Origin: Gamarada debralockiae
Taxonomy: Eukaryota > Ascomycota > Leotiomycetes > Helotiales > Hyphodiscaceae
Direction of reading: 5' to 3'
DNA: 64,000 nucleotides
Assembly: GCA_002803225.1 (NCBI GenBank)
Contig: NXFV01001211.1
Coordinates: forward strand, 1-64,000
The translations under genes were made by a program, and so were the position numbers. Shown here piece by piece: positions 46,506 through 58,430 of the stretch; position 1 is the stretch's first letter, and every line of letters begins with the position of its first letter. The notes beneath the pieces are model-generated. The model saw only the letters and a list, made by a program, of their open reading frames with translations, searched no databases and was not told the origin of the DNA.

Positions 46506-49500
46506 ATGGCCACTAAGCCCTACGATAGTGTCGCGAATGGCACTGCGCCAGTACCAAAAACTGATCTTGCCCTCCTTTGGGAGGCAGCAGTGGACGATTA
46601 CGAGCGAAGAACAAAGAAGAGCCTCAAAATGGGTCCATGGCGCAGCATGGACGAGGTCATTCAGGGGACTGAGAATCAAGTGAACAACTTCAAGGATTTT
46701 CGTCACCAGGGAACGAAAGTCGATAAAGTGCGCACTGCGTTCAAGAACAATCTCTGGTTAATCCAGAAAGTCGTCAATACACTCCAGATAATTGGGAACA
46801 CTGCCTCAGTGAGATTACCTTCTGACGGTCACGTTCCCTTACTCCTCCCTCGTCAAGCTGATCCTGTGTAGGCGTTTCCTCCTGCTATGCCGGCTGGCTT
46901 GATCTTCAGTGCATTTGGTCAAGTAATGACAGTACGTTCTACTCGTCACCTATACTTTCAGTTACTCTGGGACTAAATCATGATGCCAGTCCTTCAATCA
47001 AATGAGCGCGGACTATGACAAAGTCATTGGATTCTTCGAGTTCACTCAACGTTTCTTAGACAGGCTTTCTATGATTGAAGGTCGTTCTCCAGAGCTAGCG
47101 CCTTTTCAAAGATGCATCACACGAGTCTTTTCTAGCATGCTAACGGTGTGTGCTATTGCGCAAGAATATGCGAAAGAACATGGGCGTTTCAGTGTGTTTA
47201 TTCAGCAAAATCCTTATTGTGGACATTTACTGAATCCTGCTCGCAGAGAAGTGGTTCAATATATTGATGGATGGTTCTGATCCTGGTCTTGCTGGAGCAT
47301 ATAAGGACATGGAAGCATCTATAAACGAGTGAGTTTTGTGTCAGAGCATTTCAGACGACGGCTCCGTCTGTCTCTGGGCAGTAGCACGGTTCTGGCATTT
47401 ACCAAACGGTATTGAACAATTTTGGCTGACTTACCGGTCTTCTAGGATGAGCCAAGCTGTGAATCTAGCCACATTGCGGACGGTTCAAATTCTTGCTGAA
47501 ATCGTCAAGAGTATGGAGGAAGGCGTGGAATTCATCGTCACGAAGACGACATTCATCGACGAGCGAACCAAAGTTATCGAATCTAAAGTTGATGTTGTCA
47601 TTGGACAAGGTCAAGTGATGGATTCGAAGCAAGATGCGATGCTAAAGCAACAAAAAGAGATGAGTTCCCTTATGAAGAAGATATACGAGCGAGAATCTGC
47701 CAGGGCAGGTCAAGAAAGAGACGCAAAGAGCCACCCTGGACAGCGAAAGGCGAAGATAGATCCTGGAGAGAACAAACGGGTTGCACTGAACCAAATCGCA
47801 GCCTACTTTAATAACTTCTCGCCGAAATGGAGTGTCGTTAGCAAGGAAACAAAGGCTCAACGCAAAGAGATCCACATTGACTCTGTGCCTGGCACAGGCA
47901 CATGGCTTTTAAATGACGAAGAAACCTACAAGGCATGGTGCGATCAAGAGAAGCCTATTGTGTGGATGCGGGGAAACGCTGGTATTGGGAAATCCTTCCT
48001 GGCTGAAACCGTTATCACGAATCTCGAAACAGCGTCAAATGACCGCAAATCCTTTGCTTACTTCTTTTTCCGAGAAGAAGAAGATAACCTCAGATCCTTT
48101 ACCGAAGCTCGTAAGTATGAACTAGTTTCTTGCCACCCTGTTCGTACCTATCTGCGATCTAGGGTTGTAGGCCTAAAATAAGAAGGTTGGGCCTCTAACT
48201 TAGAACCTTTACTCATTATTCTCTGTGACCATCTGCTGACTAGAAATTCTTCAGTATACTGTATGTCGTATCAGCTAGCAGAAACAGACCCAAAGTACGG
48301 TGAGCAACTCGCCAACGAGCTTTCAAAGAATAGTGACAGCATTCCCGATCCATGGCGGATTCAGTTTGCGGAAAGATTTCTCTCGAAAGGCGAAGATCAT
48401 ACCTATCTGATCCTGGATGGTATCGACGAGATGAAAGAGGCAGAGCTCAGGGAAATGATCAAGTGCCTGGATCAAATTACCCAGGAGAATTTGAACATTC
48501 ACGTCTTGCTTACGGGCCGCCCATTAATATCGGAGCAAATGAAAGCTCTGGACTCTTCTATTATCGAGGTCTCAAGAACTAAGCTTGCAACAGACATTGA
48601 GAGGGTAATCGCAGCAAATCTCAAGAAGCTTCCTCGGGTCAAAAAATTTCGGAAGCCGGTCAGATCTTATATCCTAAACAAAGTCAAAGCCAGTGCTGAT
48701 GGTAGGTCTCCCCAATCCTCAACCACGATCTACGTTTAGTGTACCGCAAATTCTGAAGCTATATAGGAATGCGCTATGTAGATCATATGCTGAGACGCTT
48801 AAACGTCATTGGTCGTGAGAAGGCTGTACTCAAAGACCTAGAGAGAAACCTCCCAGGAAATCTCCAGGAGTTATACGAGTTGATGTTGAGCGAGTGCCAG
48901 GCCAACAGAACGAATGAGCAATATCTCACACTCAAGAAGCTTTTCGCTTGGCTGGCTTATTCTAAACGTGCTTTGACACTCGACGAAGCAGGGGAGCTGA
49001 TTGCTCGAACCGTTGATGATGACAAGACCTTCGACATCGAAGATGAAATCATCGGCAGATCTGCTAGGTAAGTTTCTCATGCTTCAATGGTTGCTTCAAT
49101 GCCAAGATTGTTCTGACCACAACAGAATTCTGGAAATCGTCAGAAGCCGCGACGGTGAGGACGATGATGATGACGATGCGAAAGCCGACGACAGCGACCC
49201 AGCCAATGATAGCATAGAAGTTGACCTCCATGATGGTGGACAGACACCCCTGGCTTTTCAGGAGCGATCTCTGCGGGAATACTTCCAAGCTGTGGATGTC
49301 GATGAGAAAGGCCTCCGAACACCACCTTCCACTGCTCATCTTACCATATTTGAAATGGCAGCTGATTTGCTGTTCAATGCTGGCGATCAGCTCAAGGATA
49401 ATGAACAACCCAAGTTGCTGTCTTATGCCGCTGATTTCTGGGCACAGCATTTTGTGGAAATTGACCTTAGTAAGGCCACTGATGAGGAGGTCAAACGAGT

Positions 49501-52028
49501 TGTCAATGTTCTGTATAGCCTTATGAACAACCACAACAACGTGGCAAGAACTTTTGAGCATTTCGCTGAATTATCCTATTCCGAAATGACTCCTGAGGGT
49601 CTTTGGCTGAATACTCTTAAAGGGTGGACTGGGAAGGCTATCTCATCGGACTGCGGTCAATTATTGACCCCTGAGGTCGAAAAATGGGCGAAAGAGATCA
49701 CTTCATCTCGAGAGCCACTGATGACGCTGGCCCACGGACATGTTATCAATTGGTACAAGCAATACAACGGTGGGCGAATTTTGAAGGCGTTCACCTTCGC
49801 AAGGGATGCCTTTAAATTGGTAAGCAGATCCAAACAAGCAATGACCATTCTCGGAATGATGTATTTGTTGCTGATTAATGGATGTTTAGTCGGGCATAGA
49901 TGTTTCAGCTGATACTGCCGAGTCTGTCCTCAAAGTGGCAGACCACTTTCCCGACATCGAAAAAACAGCTGGATCTATGAGAGCGATCAGCGCGAGTCTC
50001 GCTGAGTGAGTACAGTTCATACATTCCTCTCTATTAATCCAATGATCTTGGAGGATACAAGGCATACCTCACTCCATAAGTAATATCCTGAAAGTTGTTT
50101 TTTGTCGAATGTTGCATAGTTCTTCGAATGTCGGTTCCTTGTAAGAACAAAAATTGACTTTACGATCTTGCAGGCTAGAGCTCATCGAAGACTCGCTCAA
50201 GTATTCAACTCGAGGCTTAGAGATGCTAGAGACAGGTAATAGTGCTCTGAGGTTTTACCTCATGAGATCCGTCTCTATGTCTCATGCTTCTTTGGGCCGC
50301 CACGAGGAAGCAATTCAAGAGGTTGACAAAGCCATCGAAGCCTTGCCTCCGGACTGGAAAGACGACGAAGAGCTCGTCGAAGTTGTCGAGTGGATATATG
50401 AAGAGAAGGGTGGCTACCTGCAGGTCCTAGATCGACCAGCTGAGGCAATCAAGGCGTATAACACCTTCAAAGGCGTAAGGCCTGAAAGGACGCTCGATGG
50501 ATATTTCCTTGATGATATGGTTCGAATTTGGAACGAGGCTCGAGACCCGGACGGATCCAAACTTCTTGGCATGCTACATGATTGGACCGAGAAAGACAGG
50601 CTTTCCTGGTTTGGATACATATTTGATTACCGCGATTCATACGCAATTGGACGGTTCAATCAGATTGCCGTGCAAAATGGTGAGGATGGCAAAAACTTCT
50701 TGCTGCAGTGCTACAACAAATATATGGCCACAATCCCCGCGCACTCGGACAGGATTATTTACTCACAAGTTGATTTAGCAAACACCTATTGCAAGGTGAT
50801 TAGGGACCAGCAGAAGGCCAAGGAAATATACATCGGAATCTTGAAGCGCCCTATCAAGGGCGTCGATCTTCGTGGATCCATCGAAGGACTTCTTTTCCAG
50901 GTTCGTCGTGCTCTAGCCGAGATCATCTTCGAGGAATTCTGCAAGTCCACGGACCCGACGCAGAAAGGGAAATTACTTGACGAGATGAAGAACTTTCCAA
51001 GTCAGCAAACCGAGGTTCACGACTATTTTCAAATTCAGGGCTCCAACATCAGTGTTATGGTGGCTCTGATGACTCGCGTCGTGGGCCAAGCTACTGAATT
51101 CCAGGCAATTATGCAGAAGACCTTTGACACTTGTGTAGAAGGCCTCTCTGACTCAGTCGGCTGGAATGATTCAAGTAGCTTTCGGCTACTTGCAAAAGTG
51201 CTCGCGTGTATGGAAGGCTTAGAGCGTGACGCTTTGATTGCCCTTTCCTGTCAATTCTCCAAAGTCACTGAAGAATTGGAGAACGATGACGAGACCAAGG
51301 TTGTCAAGGAAAATTCGCCTGCAGGAGAGGCTGCGGCAACTGATGGAAATACTTCTATCAATGGAGAAAATAATAACGAGGACAAGGTGGTCGATTCCCA
51401 AGACCCTATCGAGTCGAAAGATGAACCAGGAGACGGCCATCTTGACGCACCAATTCACTTCACTGAAACGACCATTTCAAGCACTACGACTGAGGACGGT
51501 GTTATCAAAAACAGCAGTACAACCATCATCGAGCAAGCCAGCGTTGAAGCAGCGCACGAACCGGACGATGTGAATCCGAAGGGGCCCAAGGACGAGTCAT
51601 CCCAGAGCATCCCCGATGAAGACACTCTGGCACCAAATCCTGACGAAGAATTGGGCATAGGTGGGCTCTTTTGTGACGGTGAATGTGGTAGGTCCTGGAG
51701 TCAATGGGAAGTGCCCATTTACCTTTGCCTCCTCTGCACCAATTGTGACCTATGTCCGACCTGCTATAACAAACGCATGGCTCAAAACAGAGGGGAACCA
51801 ACCACATATTGGCGGCCATATTGTGGAGAAAATCACCGATACGTCAAGGGCCCTATCAAAGGTTGGAAGGGGATCAAAGGGGGGATAATGAGGATTGAAG
51901 GTGAGGATGGTAATGTGGAGGAAATAAAATTCCAAGAATGGCTCAAGGAGTTGAAGGAAGAGAGGTGGGTCAATGCTTGGGAGAACTTTTGGAGGCGGCT
52001 GGACGGAGTGAGAGACCTTGGCTTTTAA
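46506..52028 (+). CDS. NLR-like STAND protein: Goodbye-type N terminus, NACHT, TPR region, C-terminal zinc-binding module
   Basis: Ten exons, 46506-46808, 46872-46931, 46990-47191, 47247-47328, 47446-48110, 48255-48701, 48767-49067, 49126-49819, 49890-50005 and 50174-52028, sum exactly to 1574 residues. The N terminus (LALLWEAAVDDYERRTKKSL) fits the fungal Goodbye domain that precedes NACHT. A coiled, charged segment follows. The NACHT P-loop is GNAGIGKS (about 392-399), Walker B YLILDGIDE (about 488-496), then LLTGRP. TPR-like helices run from about 960. An acidic Ser/Thr-rich linker leads to a Cys-rich end (from about 1457: CDGECG, CLLCTNCDLCPTC, CGENH), probably ZZ-like zinc-binding. Fungal STAND proteins oligomerise on ligand sensing and trigger incompatibility or defence death. 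All key nucleotide motifs are intact. The ligand is unknown. Confidence 0.93.
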
Positions 52029-52226
52029 TATTGAATGACAGGCTCCGGCTGTTTCCCGGCGCGTTGGGAAATCTGCAACTTGATTTCGATTCAATTGACC
52101 GCCGGAAGACCGAATATCACACGTGAATTTTTTCATGATTTAGGAACTTGCCTCGTCCGCCGAGAATAGATATTATTCCCAAGAGGCAGATTGAAACAAT
52201 ATGCATTAGGTTAATGAGTCTGTCAC

Positions 52227-54917
52227 TCATCGGAGCCAATAAAGTGCAACCACACTAATCCCCCACACCACATGCAAAACCCACACACTCCCCGTCCCCG
52301 TTGACCTCTCCGCTCCACCCAAAAACAGCGTCCCATTATACCCACTACCCGGAACCCGCACATAACTACTCGTGCTTACGCTCGTGCTCTTCGGTGTCTC
52401 AAATCCCCCAATCGTCGCGATTATTCCTCCCAAACTAACTTCAGTCGTGCTCGGCCCCAGCAAAGCACTCAAAGCCTCTGTCTGCCCTTCAACCACTACA
52501 CTCGACCCTCCTTTCTGCAAACTCACTGCTTCCCCAGAAACCGTGATTGCTGATCCGCCCGGAATCAGCGTTTGAGAAGCAACAACATATTCGGGAGTTG
52601 TTGCCATTAAGCCGCTGAGAGGCTGCGTGCTGCCATCTATCATAACTGTAGATCCGCCTGCTGGTATAGAATACGTCATTCCAGACGCGGTCACTGCTGG
52701 ACCACCTGCTGACAGTGTTTGAGACCCAATAATAAACGCAGCGGAAGCCGACGTTACGTGAGCGAGGGCCTGTGTTATTGTGCCTCCGAATATGAGAGCG
52801 CTGCCGCTGGGGTCAAGTGAGAGGACTGTTCCGGAATGCATGATCTCGCCTCCCGGAATGAGGGTTTGAGATGCTATCACGAAGCCCGAGGCTGAGTTTG
52901 CGGTAATTGTTGAGCTGCCGATTGTGACGACCGCGGGTGGGTGACCTTGAGAAGAAGTCGGTCGTTGGGCTGGGGGAACGTTTGCTACTGATGTTGCAGA
53001 CGGCGCTGAAGGATCACTGCCGGGTACTTGCACAGGGGGTTCGTTTGAGGCCGGCGAGGGAGAGATGGCTGGAGAGTCATCGCTGGGAGCCGGAGTTGGA
53101 GGGTCTTTTGTCGTAGAAGTAGGCGTTTGAGCCGGTGGATCATTTTTCACATTCGTCGTCTGATCTGCGTCCACAGCTGTCATAGTAGCGGCTGGGGTCA
53201 CCGGCGCAATCGTCGGCCCCGCAACAGCAACACTCGTGGTCATCGCCGGGCTGTCTGTAACGGGATCCGCAATAGTCGCAAACGCAGAAAGTTCATTCCC
53301 AGATGACAGGGGATAAGGCGGATCGAAGAAGCCCGCTATACCTTGCATGCAAGTGCTCCACAATGTATTGATAGTGAAGAGCTCAGTTGGCACAGACATT
53401 GTCGGCGAGCAAGGATTATTAGTAACGGTATAGTGGTAAAAAGTCGACGACTCTGTAGGCCAATCCGTTGGTATAGCATCATAGGTTTCCACGCCGTAAT
53501 AATAGGCGTAATCTGCGCCGACATCCGATCTCACCCACTGGTAAAATGACTTTGTAATGTCTGTACAGCTTTTTCTGTTCTAGTCGTTAGCTATCTCGAA
53601 TGAATGGAAAGGCGCTAGGGTACACTTACTGGTCCTCCCAGGTGGCGGGTGCGTAGAGTGGTGGTAGAAATGGCTGCGATGCGTTATACTCTGCGGTGTT
53701 CCAGAAGTATGCTGGCGCTGTGGAGAGATCGTTCTCCTTGAATGCAAGCGTAGTAGCGTCATAAACATCTCCTCCTACTGTTCCGCAGAAATCAGTGGCG
53801 TAGAGTGACTGAAACGCTACATAAACTGAAGGAGACTTGCTGCATATGTATCAGCAAAAGTTATTCCAGAGCTGGGACTCAACATACAAAGTGAATTTCG
53901 CCGCATTGACCAGCGTCGATACTGCAGGTGATGCTGTAGCCGGAGGCCAGTAGTAAACCTGGACATTGCCTCCAAAAAGAGTGCACTCCTTACAGCAAGG
54001 CGAAGTAGGAACGTAAGTGAAATCCGACAGATACCCAGCAGGAGAATACGCTGCTTGTGTGTACCCAGCAGTGGTCCACCCTGTGAATGTGCTGGTTGTT
54101 GCCGGCCACGCGCTTCCTAAGTAACTCGTCTCCGTGAACGTAACCTCAACAATTGCGTACGTCTGGGTGTAAGTAACTTCTACGCCGTCAAAATCAACGC
54201 TCACTATGAAAACCTCAAAATCAGCGCTGCTCACAAGGGGGGTTTAATGGGCACCTGCCCCTCCTAAGGATTGCAACATTCAATAGAAATCCGGGAGCAG
54301 AACGCACAAATTGAACATGAAAGGAAAATAGTGCTCCGAAAATACTTACTACCCGTTGTCATTGAGAAACTAGTAGCAGAAAGTCCATCATAGACTTGAA
54401 CAGTCAGCGTATCCGTCGTTGTACTGACAACCGTCGAAGTGACGGTGCCTGAGGTCCCAGTCATGACAAATCCTGGTTCTGCATCCCAAATCGTGGTCTG
54501 TGGGATCAGCGACCCGTAGGTAATTGGAGCCGTGTGCAGCCATTCGGTCAATGAACTCGCCCATAGGTCTTCGCAATAGCTGACTTGACTTGCGTACGCT
54601 GGACTGTAGTTGTGAATTCCTGGTGTGTAGTATACGTTTATATAAGGGGTGGTATAATATGCATAAGTTGGTTGTCCCTCTCGATCACAGACCTGACCTG
54701 CATCCGGGAAACAGGGTGGGGCAATGATGGGGGCAGTGGCCCAGCCATTTGGGGTGAAGTTCGAGGATGATGATCCCGTCGTTATTAATGTTCCCTTCGT
54801 AGCTAATGGTAATGTTGTGGTCATGTGTAAAGTTGAGGACCTCGAACTTGAAGTCGTCGAATTCGTAAAAGCAGGGGCGCCATTTACCAGCGCGATGAAA
54901 AGACTGAAAACTAACAT
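52227..54917 (-). CDS. Secreted Ser/Thr-rich surface protein with three repeats and a GPI-like tail
   Basis: Four exons, 54917-54350, 54203-53888, 53839-53630 and 53574-52227, sum exactly to 813 residues. It starts with a signal peptide (MLVFSLFIALVNGAPA). The first half is rich in Tyr, Thr and Cys (for example PTSPCCKECTLFGGNVQVYYWPP), as in fungal cell-wall proteins. A Pro/Thr/Ser linker follows, then three tandem units of about 50-60 residues, each holding a form of ASQTLIPGG followed by a SGTxxSL-like strand and a G-rich turn. The C terminus has a small-residue site followed by a hydrophobic tail (VWVLHVVWGISVVALYWL), matching GPI attachment. Such repeats are frequent in fungal surface proteins; adhesion or wall structure is plausible but unproven. 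Confidence 0.85.
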
Positions 54918-55890
54918 CTTCCAGTAACGACTCGGATTATGCTCTATCTCATCGTGGAAAACTTGGTAACGACTGTGAACATTCGAAGAAAGTCACTGAC
55001 GTTCACATGAAATCTCGTGAAACAATAGGATATTTGCTCATTGGCAGCGGGTAGGGTATTTAGGTCTCTGCCAGCTACGTAGATCTACTCCCAATATACT
55101 TGTTAAATTAGGAAAGTGCTCCCCAAGCTTTAAAACCTGGTTAGTGTCCATTTAATTGACAGAAGGATCGAAGCCTTGTCTCGAAACCCCGTTACAAGCA
55201 AAGATTAACCATAATAAACGTCCATTTGCACAAATTGCGTTAGTTATCATGCATGTGATGAGCAACTGGGACAAGAAGTCAGGGGGCCAGGCATTTTTCC
55301 GGTCAAGCTTTGCCCAGTATAGGTTACGTGCCGAACAAGATAGCGCTGCGCCGCATTTCCCCTGCTGCTTCCTTACGCTACAAGCCGCCCTCGTGTTGCC
55401 CAACTTTCACTTACAACCAGATGCTCCCGTTACAGACAAGCCAGCAAATCAGGGGTCTGGGGTGTTTCTCGTTGGAGAAACGCCGATGTATCTTTAAGGC
55501 AAGGCTGCGCTACCTTCGAGCCCTTCGCGTTCACCATAACTGGAATTGATCTGCAGTGTCGGTCTCGATACCTTGTAGGAAAATACCCCGATAAACTGCG
55601 ATGATAAGATTCCCATGTGAATGGCAGGTTTTGGATGGGCTCTCCTAAAAAGAATGAAAAAAGGACAAACGATATTCTGACTGGACAGTCAGCCATCTTC
55701 AATCGGTGTTCTGGATAAAACAAATCAGAAGCTAGATCAACAGAGGTCGGTACTGGCCGGGTGATCAAAAGGCATTCATTCCACTGCATAAGATGCAAGC
55801 TACGAGGCTCCAACAGTACTCCACACGACGCCCAAATCCCAGAAGCATCCACCAAACCCTAAAAACTCCATCCCACCCGGGCCCAGATTA
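54918..55890. other. Intergenic, no recognised gene
   Basis: About 1 kb holds the promoter of the surface-protein gene on its left and the 3' region of the Rab escort gene on its right. Frames such as - 55430-55855 and + 55156-55497 overlap antisense to each other and have no motifs. Confidence 0.35.
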
Positions 55891-57678
55891 TCAGTAAGCA
55901 TTGCCATTATCATCATCATCCTCATCATTCATTCCCGCCCTCTCCTCAAATTGCATGAAAGGTATCTGCTCATCCCCATCCTCAACGATTGACTTCCACT
56001 TCTCCTCAACCTCCTCAAGTATTTGATCGTTGAAAGCCAGATCCAAGGACGCTGCTGCCTGATCCTGCTCATAGTAGAGACTATACAGCAGCTCTCCCTC
56101 GCCATTTTCTGCGATCTCCAAGAACTTAGCCAAGGCGGCTTCGAGCAGAACTTTGCTGCTGCTCGAGCGAGGAGTCGTTGCATAGAGTACACCTGTGCGA
56201 TAATCAGCATCGTGCTCCGACCAACTGCGAAGTGGTAAATGTGTATGAAGATAAGAGCATCATCAGACTGTCAGAGATTTGTCGTCAAGAGGATCAGACA
56301 ATGTAGATAAGTATTCGATAGTTGGATCATCACGTAACGCATTGGAAAGAATAGAACGGAAAGGAAGGTTTGGTACTGACATTGTCCTGCTGGGCATTCG
56401 CCTGTTTCGCTTGAATGGGCCATAATGTAGACTGGGTGTGTTTGTGTATGGCCTTCGATATCGAGAGTGTTGGGTGGGAAGACGACGACTGAGACGGCGG
56501 CAATAGGAGATCCTTCGATCGAACTCTCGAACAGCGAGGTAAGAGGTGAGGAGACCACGGCGATGACCTTCGAGGCTGCTTTCGTATCGGGCGAGGGGAG
56601 AGGTTCGGACTCTGGGCTCGGAGCAAGGTGTTTCGTCCTGACCGTCTCCCCATTCGACAATACGACTTCGATGTTCTCATCTGCGTTCTTTTGTGAAGAC
56701 TTGATCCCCGTACCAAGAACATACACACCACCGCCCACAGCACCAGCACGACACGCAACCTGCGCAATCTCAGCACCACCACCCCATTTAGGCACCACGG
56801 CTCCAAAGCCAGGTCCAAAGACTCCAATAGATGTAAGATGTCTCGCAATCCTTGGCAGCGCGAACCCAACCGTCGTCTCGTCTGGGGAATCGAGGGATAG
56901 GGTCAAAGCCATGATGACAGTCTGCAGATTTGGCGGAAGCTTGAACTGGGACGCCAGAAAGCCAACAAAGCTACTCTCGGCATGAGCTTCCCAAGTATCG
57001 GCCTGGTTCTGGTAATCCACCACGAACTTCAGGAACTTCATCAAGGACCGTTTCGAGCGGTTGTCGATGCTGGTATCTTCGAATATATCCTCCCGTCCAT
57101 TAGGCAAGCGTTTCAGTGTCCCTTTCCCTTCATCCGCAGAGTCCGCTGTCTTTGACGCATCGTAGATCCACCAGTTTCCTACTGCCTGAAACTCGAGCTG
57201 CTTATAAACCTTCGACGACACAAGCTGTGACAAGAGTTTCGCCTTCGTATAAATAATCTGTGGCGACAGCGTAAGTGTATAAGCCCTCGAGAAACCCAGC
57301 TTCTCTGCCCCCGTATCCGACTTCCATAGTGCTGCATTTCGGAAAGGCTTGGTGTCCGTCTCTAATCAGCACCGTCAGCACCTTCTCCTCCCAAAGAAAA
57401 AAAAACATGAAGTGTAGACGAACCAGCTGCCTTGAGCTTCTCTACCCACTCATCAACCTCCTGCAAACTAAACGCCGCCTCGGTACCGCCATAATACTCA
57501 TTCTGATCGACGTGCAGAACCTTCTTGTTCGAGCGGGACAGGGCTCTTCATGTGCTGCGTCAGTCAGAGATGCCTCTCCTTCTGCTTATGGGAGGGAAGC
57601 TTACAGGGCAAGGAGGGATTGTTGTAATCCCGTCCCTTCAATGACTACATCCCATGGTGTTTCACTCAAAGACTCCAT
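55891..57678 (-). CDS. MRS6: Rab escort protein (Rab geranylgeranyltransferase component A)
   Basis: Four exons, 57678-57605, 57545-57424, 57361-56381 and 56192-55891, sum to 492 residues. It belongs to the GDI/REP superfamily. The N terminus has the dinucleotide-fold-like DVVIEGTGLQQSLLALALSRSNKKVLHVDQNEYYGG split by the first intron, and the family block AEIAQVACRAGAVGGGVYVLG follows. A long hydrophilic insertion and an acidic C-terminal tail (NDEDDDDN) are as in fungal Mrs6. The protein presents newly made Rab GTPases to geranylgeranyltransferase II and delivers them to membranes; it is essential in yeast. REP rather than GDI is favoured by the divergent segments and the acidic tail. The second intron uses the uncommon donor GTTCGT, as does one in the Sfk1-like gene. 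Confidence 0.92.
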
Positions 57679-58430
57679 CTTCTCCCATTAGTCCTCAAAA
57701 CAAAAACTTTTGCTGTGGGTCAGAAGCTAATCACCCTCCAAAAAGTCTCGCCTAGAGCTCGATGCGGCTAGTTCTACGCTAGTCCAAAACGGTAGCTGGC
57801 TGGATGTCCAAGAAATTTTTTTTGAGGACTTGATTCTTCATCCGTCCGACCAACGTCGCAACTCTGCCTTTATTTCTACCACGAGTTGCATGTTTGAGGG
57901 GTCTTTCATTAGTCTTCTTTCTGTTGGACGGGAGAGGAATATCGACATCCTGTATCTACTGCTCTGGAATCTTTGATCTGAAGGAAGCGGTTCGTAATGG
58001 ATGATACAAATCGTTGCTTGGGATCTGAATGCTTTGAGAGAACTGGATATCTCCCTTGTCCTTTGGAATGGAGCAAGTGATGGGGAGCATGATGGTTGTG
58101 GATTTCCGGGAAGAAGGAAGGAACGAGGAAGTAGTCCGGGTGACCCAAATGGGACGAGTCTTGGACGAAGAGAAGAGCAGGTACAGATTCAATCACGAGG
58201 TGAAGTGAGGCCCCGCTACCAGAAGGGAGATTCTTCCCTAGGACTATGGATAGAATAGTCGAGTGTCATTGAAGTCGATCATCATTCATGCACTTGTGGA
58301 GTATTCACTCCAGAACAGAACACGAAATTATTTTGAAGTATTCACATTTCATATATAGCAACATTACAAGTGTAGGTATCATATATCCCAACTCAACTCC
58401 AAACGCCTGCCCATACCCACCAATGCATGC
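57679..58430. other. Intergenic, upstream of the Rab escort gene
   Basis: It holds the presumed promoter of the Rab escort gene and the 3' flank of the ferric reductase gene. No gene supported; minus frames at 57909-58196 overlap a plus frame and have no motifs. Confidence 0.4.

Noticed and set aside
49064..49561. 165-codon minus-strand frame within the NLR gene
   Set aside because: It is the antisense shadow of an exon with strong coding evidence.
56467..56985. 172-codon plus-strand frame
   Set aside because: It is antisense to the Rab escort protein exon, whose coding sense is clear from conserved motifs.
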